A DNA stretch of 64,000 bases from AC-32 sp963755635 (lineage in GTDB: Bacteria; Actinomycetota; Thermoleophilia; Gaiellales; Gaiellaceae): contig CAVWKS010000008.1 in NCBI GenBank assembly GCA_963755635.1, positions 62,001-126,000 on the forward strand, written 5' to 3'. A program made the translations under genes and the position numbers. The notes below the pieces were generated by a model. The model was not told where the DNA came from and did no database searches. It saw only the letters and a list, made by a program, of their open reading frames with translations. Below are positions 26,738-33,569 of this stretch, piece by piece. Position 1 is the first letter of the stretch, and the number at the start of each line of letters is the position of its first letter.

Positions 26738-27154
26738 CTAGCCGCGAGTTGCGCGGCCCTGGAAGGAGAGCCGAAAGGTCGCTCCCTGACACGCCGACGG
26801 GCTCGCGGGCGACATCCATGCGCTCACGACGATGCGCCGCGATCCGCGGCTCTTGAGCCGAAGCCGGCCTCGGAAGCGGGCCACGTGAAGGTTGCCGCCG
26901 GTGCACTTCGGGCTCGCATCGTGGACTTTCGTAACGATGGATCGAACTAGCAGCGGCGTGCGCCCGCGGTTGCGGGTGGTGATCACGAGCAAACGATGCT
27001 CACCGGGAAGGAGCCCGTCGACATGCCCGGCGAGCGAGAACCCACTTCGTTTCTTCACGCGGCGGATGCCGGTCGAGCCGATCGCCGTCGCGGCAGTCAG
27101 CCCGATGGCCAGCAGCACCACGAGCGCCGCCCTCACGACGAGCCGCCTGCTCAT
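26738..27154 (-). CDS. secreted hypothetical protein
   Basis: 138 residues. N-terminal signal peptide (RRLVVRAALVVLLAIGLTAATA), then a basic beta-rich domain (HRLLVITTRNRGRTPLLVRSIVTKV, two Cys: PKCTGG and SACQG) that may form one disulfide. The pattern of a small Ig-like exported domain is suggested, but no family is recognised. ATGA overlap with the upstream fibronectin-like gene, so they form an operon. Confidence 0.65.
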   Translation of the reverse strand: MSRRLVVRAALVVLLAIGLTAATAIGSTGIRRVKKRSGFSLAGHVDGLLPGEHRLLVITTRNRGRTPLLVRSIVTKVHDASPKCTGGNLHVARFRGRLRLKSRGSRRIVVSAWMSPASPSACQGATFRLSFQGRATRG

Positions 27155-27555
27155 ACGGACACGACCGCGCTTTTCGCGCTTTCGGGGCCACGCCAGTTAG
27201 CCGTGGCCGGGGTCACTGTGTATTGCCAACTGCCGAAGGGGACGCCGCTCTCGACGCAGGTCAGCACCGTGAGCGTTCCCGTGCAGGCGCTGCCGATCGT
27301 CTGCAGAACCCCGGAGGTGTTGTAGCGCTTGACGAGGTAGCCGGCGGCCGCCCCGCCGTTCGTGTACGTGCTTGCGGTCCAGGTCAGCGTGACCTTGTGG
27401 CCCTGGACGGATCCGCTCGGCGCGTTTCCCGAGCCGAGCGTCTTCGCCTTCGCAGCACCCGATCCGGAGCCTTGAATTACCCACGCCGCCGCCGCGCCGC
27501 CCGGAAAGGCGACGGCAGCGGCGGCGAGGAATAGCGGGAGAAACCTCCTGCGCAC
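27151..27555 (-). CDS. secreted fibronectin type III-like protein
   Basis: 134 residues from GTG 27555. Signal peptide (LPLFLAAAAVAFPGGAAAAW), then a WVIQGSGSGAAKAKTLGSG segment, and a single fibronectin III-like domain (VTLTWTASTYTNGGAAAGYLVKRYN, GSWQYTVTPATANWRG) with two Cys. Its post-signal AAW(x)3GSGSG(x)AKA motif is shared with the next gene upstream. Likely a small extracellular or wall-associated protein. Confidence 0.75.
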   Translation of the reverse strand: MRRRFLPLFLAAAAVAFPGGAAAAWVIQGSGSGAAKAKTLGSGNAPSGSVQGHKVTLTWTASTYTNGGAAAGYLVKRYNTSGVLQTIGSACTGTLTVLTCVESGVPFGSWQYTVTPATANWRGPESAKSAVVSV

Positions 27556-27577
27556 TGTCTCGAGCCGAACTGGCTGG

Positions 27578-28060
27578 CTAGTTGCTGGCGCCGGTCACGT
27601 CGACCGGAATCGTGAAGATCGCGCCCTGGCACGTGTTGTCGGACGCGTTGCTCATGCTCACCGCGCCGGAGAGCGTGAAGGTCGACGTACCGCCGGCGGG
27701 AACGTCCAGCGCCACGCCGGTCTGATCGGTGAAGGTCACGCCGGTCGAGGCGTTGCACGCCGCACCTTTGTCGGAGGTGATCGTGCCGCCGGTCTGCTTC
27801 GTGACGCTCGTGATCCGAACGGGGAACGAGTTCGGGTTCGTCACCTTGAGCTTGACCGCGCCCGTTGCACCCGGGTAGAGGTCGGCGCTGGTCGAGGCCG
27901 ACGCGTCGCCGATCGTCAAAGCCGAGGCAGTGCCGGCCTTTGCGAAACCGCTGCCGCTGCCGGTCGTGTTCCAGGCGGCGAGAAGCGTGCCGCTGACGAC
28001 CAGCGCGCCGACGGCTGCCAGCACGAAGAAGAGCTTTCGAGACAAACGAATAGTCACCAC
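27578..28060 (-). CDS. secreted beta-sandwich protein with GSGSG-AKA motif
   Basis: 160 residues with AAAGGA 7 nt before tandem GTG codons (28060). Signal-like N-terminus (LFFVLAAVGALVVSGTLLAAW), then NTTGSGSGFAKAGTA, and a beta-rich domain (VKLKVTNPNSFPVRITSVTKQ, VPAGGTSTFTLSGAVSMSN) with two Cys. The processing region resembles that of actinobacterial surface and fibre-like proteins related to TasA/SipW substrates, but that link is only suggestive. First gene of a three-gene operon. Confidence 0.75.
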   Translation of the reverse strand: MVTIRLSRKLFFVLAAVGALVVSGTLLAAWNTTGSGSGFAKAGTASALTIGDASASTSADLYPGATGAVKLKVTNPNSFPVRITSVTKQTGGTITSDKGAACNASTGVTFTDQTGVALDVPAGGTSTFTLSGAVSMSNASDNTCQGAIFTIPVDVTGASN

Positions 28061-28392
28061 AGGTAGGTCCTTTCAGCCGATACCCGGCAAAGAAATGCTC
28101 GCCAACAAGTGGGTCGTCAGATACGGCCCTCTTGCCCTCCCCCAAAAAGGGGCGATTTGCGCGCCAGGTGGCTCGTACTACGACGGAATTGGTTGGCTTG
28201 GAACGACGCTGGGCCGCGCGCTCGCGCGGCTGGGCCTCGCGTCGGCCGATGCTGAATCGCGAGACCTGTCTCCGGTTCGGGCGCGTCTAGGAAACGAATG
28301 CCTTCCGACGTTCATGCTCGGGCTCCCAGTCCTCGAAGGTGGCGACAATCGGGCTATGGTCGCTGATGGCGGCGGACACTGAAAGCATCCGG
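28061..28392. other. intergenic region with leader and repeat copy 2
   Basis: 332 bp between divergent transcripts. It holds the RBS of the 27578 gene, a CCCCC-AAAAA-GGGG mini-hairpin near 28140-28154, and repeat copy 2 (28223-28267). In-frame alternative starts of the plus gene lie at GTG 28339 and ATG 28366. GC content appears lower than in neighbours up to about 28200. Confidence 0.5.
28223..28267 (+). repeat. 45-bp imperfect direct repeat, copy 2
   Basis: Matches copy 1 (26670-26714) at 40 of 45 positions. In this copy CTCGCG at 28236 can pair with CGCGAG at 28258, enclosing the palindromic TCGGCCGA; copy 1 has lost that outer pairing. Confidence 0.75.
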
Positions 28393-29523
28393 ATGAACAC
28401 CGACCCGACATCCAGTGAGCACGTCGAGTGGGTGATCGGGCTCGATCGGGAGCCCGTTCGCCGGAACCTTCTGATCACGCAGGGGTACCACGAACTCTCG
28501 CACGCGCTCGCGGGGGAGCTCGGTCGCGAGAACGCGAATTGGTGCACGTTCGCCTCGTGGGCCTCGCGAACCGCAGGCCGGTTCATCCGCGAGGAGGAGG
28601 TGCCCCGGGCGTTCCGGGCGTTGCTCGGCAAGCTCGAGCCGGTCCAGGTCTCGCTCGCGCGGGTGAACGACGCGCTCGCCCGCGTCGACTCGGAGGCGAG
28701 CCGCGATCCCGACCGGATCCTCGATGTCGCCCGCGACACGGTCCGGGACGTCGCGCAGGCGATCGCCGCCGGCAACCTGGCCGTCTTCGGCGAGCTCGCG
28801 CCGCTGTTCGCTCAGGCCGTAGCCGCCCTCGAAGCGGACGGCAAGCCCACCGCGCTCGACGCGCTCGCGGCGGAGCTGCGCCCCGGCCCGAGCGAGCGCG
28901 GCGGCCAGGCGCTCCTGATGAGCGCGCTCAAGACCTATGCCGCCGCGCGAGCGGAGAAGGACCCGCGCCGGAAAGCGGCGCACATGCTGCTGGCGAACGC
29001 CGAGGTCGGCCTGCACGAGCAGATCCGGCTGCAGCCCTTCATCGCCGGCTCGATCAACGCGCCCGTCCGCGACGCGATCGCCGAAGTCCTCGAGGAGTCC
29101 GGCCAGGGGCTCCCCCACCCGCTCGCCCACGAGGCGCACGCGGTCGTCAGCCGGCTGCTCCACCCCGTCTCGGACGCCGCGGAGGCGCTCTGGCAGCGAG
29201 TCGCGACCCGGGAGCTGATGACGCTGGAGCTGCCGGACGGGAAGCTCATGCTCGGCCACGACGTCCCGGCGCCGCCGCACGCGCCGCTCTACCCCGAGGT
29301 GCTCGCTCGGATCGCCGACCTGAGGGTCACGGAGTTCCTCGCCCAGTACGGCGCCGACGACCCACTCGCCCACGACCTCGACGACCGGGACTGGGCGCGT
29401 CTCTCGTACCGGATGGCCTACATCCTCGAGCTGTTCCGCTCGAGGCAGTGCGACGCCGCGCTCTTCGGCGAGCCGCTGACTCCGAAGGAGCGCGCCGTGG
29501 CCCAAGGGCCGGTCACCTCCTGA
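28393..29523 (+). CDS. hypothetical protein, mostly helical
   Basis: 376 residues from ATG 28393 (in-frame alternatives 28339 and 28366). It opens EHVEWVIGLDREPVRRNLLITQGYHELSHALAG and has WCTFASWASRTAGRFIREEEVP and many amphipathic helices. HELSHAL resembles a HExxH-like patch but lacks the right spacing for a metalloprotease. No signal peptide or membrane segment. I do not recognise the family. It converges with the gene at 29513 (11-bp overlap). Confidence 0.75.
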   Translation: MNTDPTSSEHVEWVIGLDREPVRRNLLITQGYHELSHALAGELGRENANWCTFASWASRTAGRFIREEEVPRAFRALLGKLEPVQVSLARVNDALARVDSEASRDPDRILDVARDTVRDVAQAIAAGNLAVFGELAPLFAQAVAALEADGKPTALDALAAELRPGPSERGGQALLMSALKTYAAARAEKDPRRKAAHMLLANAEVGLHEQIRLQPFIAGSINAPVRDAIAEVLEESGQGLPHPLAHEAHAVVSRLLHPVSDAAEALWQRVATRELMTLELPDGKLMLGHDVPAPPHAPLYPEVLARIADLRVTEFLAQYGADDPLAHDLDDRDWARLSYRMAYILELFRSRQCDAALFGEPLTPKERAVAQGPVTS

Positions 29524-29818
29524 GCACGAGCCGATCCGGCTCGGCGGACACCACCTCCATGGTGTGCGTCGTGCCGTCGGAGGCACGAAGCTCGAGATTG
29601 TTTCCCGCAAGCTGCCACGTCCCCCCGGATTCCTCGGGACGGTCGGTGGGGCCGGGAGCGCTCTCGCTGTAGGTCCCGTCGGCGTGGAGCTCGAAGGCCT
29701 GACGCCCACGCGACGGAGGCAGCGGCTGCGACGCCGGCCTGTAGACGTGCTCGCCGCCGGAGTCCTCCTCGTGCGCGTGCACCCAGCGCTGCTGCAGGAC
29801 GGTCCGATCGATGGTCAT
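29513..29818 (-). CDS. small lipocalin-like/hypothetical protein
   Basis: 101 residues from ATG 29818, overlapping the metalloprotease stop (ATGA). QAFELHADGTYSE, then GGTWQLAGNNLELRASDGTTHTMEVVSAEPDRLVLRR, has the strand pattern of small lipocalin-like domains that score a molecule against an empty control state. No export signal. Coupled to the protease; it could be a partner or inhibitor, but this is only inference. Confidence 0.7.
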   Translation of the reverse strand: MTIDRTVLQQRWVHAHEEDSGGEHVYRPASQPLPPSRGRQAFELHADGTYSESAPGPTDRPEESGGTWQLAGNNLELRASDGTTHTMEVVSAEPDRLVLRR

Positions 29819-30720
29819 CGGCCGATCTTCTTGCGCGGGCCCGCGAGCGTCGCGTTCATCCGCTCGACCTGACCGGCGGTGAACATCACCATCGCCGCGT
29901 CGTCGACGTAGTCCATGTAGTCCATGAACATGTCGCCGTTCGGCGCGTTGTTGCACGAGATGTGCGGGAAGGTCGGCTTGCCGTAGTTCGGGAGCTGCGC
30001 GTTCGGCGTGTCGGTGACGAAGTCGGTCCCGCCGCAGTCATTGCGGTCGCCCCAGATGTGGTGGAGGTTGAGCCAGTGCCCGACCTCATGTGTCGCGGTC
30101 CGGCCGAGGTCGAAGGGCGCGGTCGCGGTTCCGGTGGTGCCGAATGCGGTGTTGAGGATGACGACGCCGTCCGTCTTCGCAGGGCCGCCGGGGAACTGCG
30201 CGTAGCCCAGGAGGCCGCCGCCCAGCGTGCACGCCCAGAGGTTCAGGTACCGGCTCGCCGGCCAGGCGGGGTGTCCGCCCCCGGCTGCCGTCTTGACGGT
30301 GTCGCCCGTGCCGAACGACGGCCGCGTCGTCTTCGTCCGCGTGATTCCGGTCGTCGCCTTGCCGTTGGGATCCTTCTTCGCGAGCGCGAACTGGATGTTC
30401 GGGTTCGCCGCCAGGCCCTTCCACGGCTCCGGGATGAGGTTCTGGTCGGTGTTCTTCTGGCCGTAGTCGCGGTTGAGGGCGTCGATCTGGCTCTTGACCT
30501 GACGATCGGAGATGTTCTCAGCCGCGGTCCGGTAGACGACGTGGACGACGACTGGGATCTTGATCAGCTGGCGCGCGACGCGCCGCGCGATCCCGCGCTC
30601 GATGCTGCGCCTGATTCCCTGCTCGATGCTGTTCTGTCGCGCGCGGAACGCCGGGTACTCCTCCAACAAGCGCTCGTGCACCTGCTGTGTTCCGCATTGG
30701 CGCCTCTTCGGTGCGGCCAT
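29815..30720 (-). CDS. pappalysin-like zinc metalloprotease (M43B)
   Basis: 301 residues with the extended zinc motif HEVGHWLNLHHIWGD, a Cys-rich surrounding (NDCGGTDFVTDTP, ISCNNAPNG) and the Met-turn FMDYMDY, the signature of pappalysin/ulilysin-type M43 proteases. The N-terminal 60 residues are charged and helical (RRQCGTQQVHERLLEEY). These enzymes are normally exported, but no signal peptide is visible at the ATG or in nearby in-frame starts. ATGA coupling with the downstream lipocalin-like gene. Confidence 0.88.
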   Translation of the reverse strand: MAAPKRRQCGTQQVHERLLEEYPAFRARQNSIEQGIRRSIERGIARRVARQLIKIPVVVHVVYRTAAENISDRQVKSQIDALNRDYGQKNTDQNLIPEPWKGLAANPNIQFALAKKDPNGKATTGITRTKTTRPSFGTGDTVKTAAGGGHPAWPASRYLNLWACTLGGGLLGYAQFPGGPAKTDGVVILNTAFGTTGTATAPFDLGRTATHEVGHWLNLHHIWGDRNDCGGTDFVTDTPNAQLPNYGKPTFPHISCNNAPNGDMFMDYMDYVDDAAMVMFTAGQVERMNATLAGPRKKIGR

Positions 30721-30939
30721 TCCGTCCCTCCTTCAGGTCGGGTTCCGCCGCAGCCGGTGGAGCGTCGCAGACGACGGCCGCCGCTTCAAGGGGCTCGAAG
30801 CGGCTTCCGTATGTCGCACTACGATCAAATCGCTCTCCTGAGGGATTCGGCGGCGCGGCCTCAGGCCGATCTGAATCGCTGACTGAACAATCCGGGCGGA
30901 GCGGCCCCGCCTCCTGATTGCTCGAAAGGAGGTGAACTC

Positions 30940-31137
30940 ATGTACAGGCTCTTCTCCTTCACGCAGACGCTCGCCGCCGACGCGGTCAGCGCTCTCCGCC
31001 GCAGCGAGGAGGGGCAGACGATGGCCGAGTACGGCGTCGTCCTGGCCGTCATCACGCTCGCAGTAATCGCCGCCATCACGCTCCTTGCCGGAAACGTCAC
31101 GAACGCGATCAACAGCGTCGCGGGACTCCTCCCGTAA
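30940..31137 (+). CDS. Flp/Fap-type IVb pilin
   Basis: 65 residues with a perfect AAGGAGGTGA RBS 6 nt before ATG. The prepilin peptidase region and core EEGQTMAEYGVVLAVITLAVIAAIT is the Flp signature (G/E-rich cleavage context, Glu and Tyr at +5/+6). The N-terminal leader of about 25 residues is longer than most. It is alone: no tad assembly genes are in the window, so assembly would depend on machinery elsewhere. Confidence 0.92.
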   Translation: MYRLFSFTQTLAADAVSALRRSEEGQTMAEYGVVLAVITLAVIAAITLLAGNVTNAINSVAGLLP

Positions 31138-31156
31138 GAGGAAGACATCGGTCCCA

Positions 31157-31189
31157 GCGAGCCGGGGCAGGCCGAAGCGGCCGGCTCGC
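31157..31189 (+). terminator. GC-rich hairpin after Flp pilin
   Basis: 9-bp perfect stem GCGAGCCGG/CCGGCTCGC with a 15-nt loop, 20 nt after the pilin stop. No T-run follows, so it may stabilise the mRNA rather than terminate. Confidence 0.5.
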
Positions 31190-31226
31190 CAGGGATCGAA
31201 AAGCGGGCTCCGGCCGGCACGGCGCG

Positions 31227-31267
31227 CTGACTGCCTCGTCAGTGAAAGCACTGACAGCGAATCAGTG
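31227..31267 (+). promoter_or_regulatory. alternating inverted repeats upstream of a small membrane gene
   Basis: Four segments: A CTGAC (31227), B GTCAGTG (31238), C CACTGAC (31249), D TCAGTG (31262). A pairs with B, B with C (7 bp, AAAG tetraloop) and C with D, so the hairpins are mutually exclusive. The layout suits an RNA switch or a multi-site operator ahead of the gene at 31332. Confidence 0.45.
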
Positions 31268-31331
31268 TGGTAGCGGATGCCGCAAACGCGCGCGCTCACG
31301 AGGATGAGTCGCCAGAAGGGAGGTTCTTGGG

Positions 31332-31484
31332 ATGCAATTCCTGATGACCAGCTTGGCGATCGGTTTCGTGGTTGCCGTCCTCCTGCTCGTGGCGTACAGC
31401 CTCTTCGAGCTGAGCCCGTTCGCACACCACGCCGAGAGCTATCACAAGCCCGGTCAGCGCCAGGACAGCCCCCACCTCGACTAG
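31332..31484 (+). CDS. 50-residue single-pass membrane protein
   Basis: GGGAGG lies 8 nt before ATG 31332. MQFLMTSLAIGFVVAVLLLV is one hydrophobic helix, then a polar His-rich tail (PFAHHAESYHKPGQRQDS) outside. Small protein of unknown function, separated from Flp by 195 bp with two hairpin systems. It converges with the tail-tube gene, 6 bp apart. Confidence 0.65.
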   Translation: MQFLMTSLAIGFVVAVLLLVAYSLFELSPFAHHAESYHKPGQRQDSPHLD

Positions 31485-31490
31485 GCGCGG

Positions 31491-31925
31491 CTAATCGAGC
31501 TCGATGCCCTCATGGGCGAGCTCGAGCTCCTCGATCGCCACCTCGTTCCCGAGAGCGTTCAGCGACGGTCCCGTGTACTTCGTCGGCCAGGCGCGGTGAA
31601 GGTTCCAGCGGGCGACTTCCTGCCGTTGCTCGTCGAGCAGGACGACCGAGACGCTCCGGCGGTCGAGCGATCCCTGCGCGACCGATCGCCACCAGTTGAA
31701 GAGCGTCGCGTCGCCGGCGAAGCCGCGTCGAAGCACGAGCGGGCCGTACTCGACGCGACCCGGAAGCAGCCGCGCGGCCGACGTCTTGTCGCCGCCCTCG
31801 CGGTAGGCGATCGCCTCGATCCGGCCCTCGGGCAGCTCGGCCTCGCGGAACCCGGCCGAGGCGACTTGATCGATCTCGACGAGGAAGTTGAAGTCGAGAT
31901 ACGGGTCTTGGCGGGCGCTAGGCAT
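31491..31925 (-). CDS. contractile-tail tube protein (gp19-like)
   Basis: 144 residues matching the T4 gp19-like tail tube domain found in phage tails and extracellular contractile injection systems: DPYLDFNFLVEIDQVASAGFREAELPEG, GRVEYGPLVLRRGF, LFNWWRSVAQGSLDRRSVSVVLLDEQRQEVARWNLHRAWPTKY. The protein would form a hexameric tube ring. No sheath, baseplate, spike or VgrG-like gene is near, so it is an orphan here. It overlaps the gene at 31918 by 8 bp and is last in that run. Confidence 0.9.
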   Translation of the reverse strand: MPSARQDPYLDFNFLVEIDQVASAGFREAELPEGRIEAIAYREGGDKTSAARLLPGRVEYGPLVLRRGFAGDATLFNWWRSVAQGSLDRRSVSVVLLDEQRQEVARWNLHRAWPTKYTGPSLNALGNEVAIEELELAHEGIELD

Positions 31926-32307
31926 CGGGCACCTCCAGATAGGGGAAGTCGCGGTAGGCGGCGAGATCGTGGCGGATCGTCCGCGAGCGGCGCGCGTCGT
32001 GATCGGTGCGCCACGACACGCGGACGGCGAAGGCTGTCTCTTCCTCGCGCGCGAAGAAGAGCGCCGAGCGGTCGAGGAAGACGCGGATCTCGCGTCCCGG
32101 GCCGAGGAACTCGAGCCGCCGGAAGAGCTGCAGGCGGTCGATGCGGCGCTCGCCTCCGAGCCCGGTCAGCGGAGCGTCGAACCGCACGCGCACCGCGTGG
32201 GCCGGCGCGTCGCCGAGGTTCTCGAGCACGAGGAAGAGCAGGCCCCGCTCGAACTCGACGTCGAGGACGACGTCGGCCTCGACGTGCTCGGTGACGGCGT
32301 CCGACAC
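31918..32307 (-). CDS. hypothetical protein of the tail-tube cluster
   Basis: 129 residues, beta-rich: VVLDVEFERGLLFLVLENLGDAPAHAVRVRFDAPLTGLGG, then FLGPGREIRVFLDRSALFFAREEETAFAVRVSW. It resembles an immunoglobulin-like sandwich by strand spacing, with no known family. Overlaps the tail-tube gene, so probably cotranslated. It is downstream of a hairpin at 32348. Confidence 0.65.
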   Translation of the reverse strand: MSDAVTEHVEADVVLDVEFERGLLFLVLENLGDAPAHAVRVRFDAPLTGLGGERRIDRLQLFRRLEFLGPGREIRVFLDRSALFFAREEETAFAVRVSWRTDHDARRSRTIRHDLAAYRDFPYLEVPDA

Positions 32308-32347
32308 GAGACCAGTTTCCGACTTCGGCTCAGGTCGCGCAAGTGCA

Positions 32348-32364
32348 GCGGCAGAAGCTGCCGC
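32348..32364 (-). promoter_or_regulatory. intercistronic stem-loop
   Basis: 7-bp perfect stem GCGGCAG/CTGCCGC with an AAG loop in the 64-bp gap between the thioredoxin-fold gene and the 31918 gene. It may separate two expression units or set relative mRNA levels. Confidence 0.4.
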
Positions 32365-32371
32365 CGCGGCC

Positions 32372-32677
32372 CTAGTGCAGCCAGGGCGAGAGCGCTTCTT
32401 CGATCTCGCGGCAGCCGCGGGGTGAGGTCAGGCGGGCGCTGACACGGTTGCCGTCGACGACGACGAGCGTCGGCACCTCTTCGACCCGGAAGCGCTCGAC
32501 GAGCTCCGGGTGAGCCGAGGCCTCGACGAAACGAAGGCGGAACGAGTCGTGGTTCCCGCGCCGCTGCAGCACCTGCGAGAGGTAGCCCTCCACCCGCCGC
32601 GACTGGCCGGACTGCTCCGAGTAGAAAACGACAAGCCTCGGCGCCGAGCCGTTCTGGTGCCCGTTCTGCGTGCTCAT
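32372..32677 (-). CDS. thioredoxin-fold protein lacking the CxxC pair
   Basis: 101 residues with the thioredoxin pattern RLVVFYSEQSGQSRRVEGYLSQVLQ, then VEEVPTLVVVDGNRVSARLTSPRGCREIEEALSPWL (cis-Pro in VPT). The active-site region reads SEQSGQSR, with no Cys pair, so a redox role is not expected. ATGA coupling with the upstream 87-residue gene. Confidence 0.8.
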   Translation of the reverse strand: MSTQNGHQNGSAPRLVVFYSEQSGQSRRVEGYLSQVLQRRGNHDSFRLRFVEASAHPELVERFRVEEVPTLVVVDGNRVSARLTSPRGCREIEEALSPWLH

Positions 32678-32937
32678 ACGCGGGCCCCCAGCGTGTAGCT
32701 GTGACCGTCGATCTCGACCTTGGTCGGGTCGCGCCCGTCCTCGCCCAGCCACTCTTCGACCACGTTCAGGAGCAGGCCGAGGTTCCGGTCGGGCTCCGCG
32801 TTGAGGACGATGCACACGCGCCGCGGCTCCGCTTCGAAGCGAATCTCGGCGGCGTCGACCACTCCTTCGAGCCGCGCGACGAGTCCGCCTGCGGTCTCAG
32901 CGTCGTCAACTGTTACCAGTACGAGCACCGAAATCAC
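32674..32937 (-). CDS. small alpha-beta hypothetical protein
   Basis: 87 residues: SVLVLVTVDDAETAGGLVARLEGVV, EIRFEAEPRRVCIVLNAEPDRNLGLLLNVVEEWL, then DGHSYTL. The beta-alpha-beta pattern resembles small ferredoxin-like regulators. No family recognised. First gene of the tail-tube run; 242 bp upstream are non-coding and carry no obvious promoter. Confidence 0.6.
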   Translation of the reverse strand: MISVLVLVTVDDAETAGGLVARLEGVVDAAEIRFEAEPRRVCIVLNAEPDRNLGLLLNVVEEWLGEDGRDPTKVEIDGHSYTLGARV

Positions 32938-33179
32938 TCCTCGATCGATGTTGCTGGTCGACCGTGGGGCGCTTCCAGCCGTTTAAGGGGCTCGGAACTG
33001 CTCCCGCGCGTCTGGCAAATTGGCTCCGGCGCTACCGGGGGGTGCGGCCGGTGCCTCCGTGAATTTTACCCCGAAAGTCAAGTCGAGCTAACATGGTTGT
33101 TGCACGACGTCCGTAGGTCGCTCAATCCGCTTCTCCTACCGCCGGGCGCTCATCCTGAGGGGCGGAAGAGAGGACCACC

Positions 33180-33569
33180 GTGGGCGAAAGTGACACGCGT
33201 GGACCTGAGCGCGGCAAGCTGGCCGCAGGGATCTCGAAGGCGATTCTCGGCATCCACCGCCAGTACTACGGGCGTGGAGCGAGCAGGGCGCGGACCTTGA
33301 TGGACTCGGACTACGTCATCTGCTTCCTCGAAGACATCTACACGCCGGTCGAGCGGACGCTGATCGACGCCGGGCGCTTCGAGGCGGTGAGGGAGACGCG
33401 GTCGGCGTTCCAGGACACGATGCGGGAGCGGTTCTCCGCTTCGGTCGAGGAATTCAGTGGGCGCAAGGTGATCGGGTTCCTGTCGCAGGTGCACGTCAAT
33501 CCGGACGTCGCGGTCGAGACCTTCATCCTCGAGCCCGCCAACGAGCACCCGAGCGCTAGCGCCTCCTGA
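33180..33569 (+). CDS. DUF2294/MpsC-family protein
   Basis: 129 residues from GTG 33180 with GAGAGGA upstream: KLAAGISKAILGIHRQYYGRGASRARTLMDSDYVICFLEDIYTPVERTLIDAGRF, then VRETRSAFQDTMRERFSASVEEFSGRKVIGFLSQVHVNPDVAVETFIL. This is the DUF2294 layout, named for MpsC of a sodium-linked membrane-potential system in some firmicutes. No membrane segments. Its actual role here is unknown. Converges with the methyltransferase. Confidence 0.8.
   Translation: MGESDTRGPERGKLAAGISKAILGIHRQYYGRGASRARTLMDSDYVICFLEDIYTPVERTLIDAGRFEAVRETRSAFQDTMRERFSASVEEFSGRKVIGFLSQVHVNPDVAVETFILEPANEHPSASAS

Noticed and set aside
28138..28156. Intrinsic terminator CCCCC-AAAAA-GGGG
   Set aside because: Only a 4-bp stem, no T-run, and no gene ends there.
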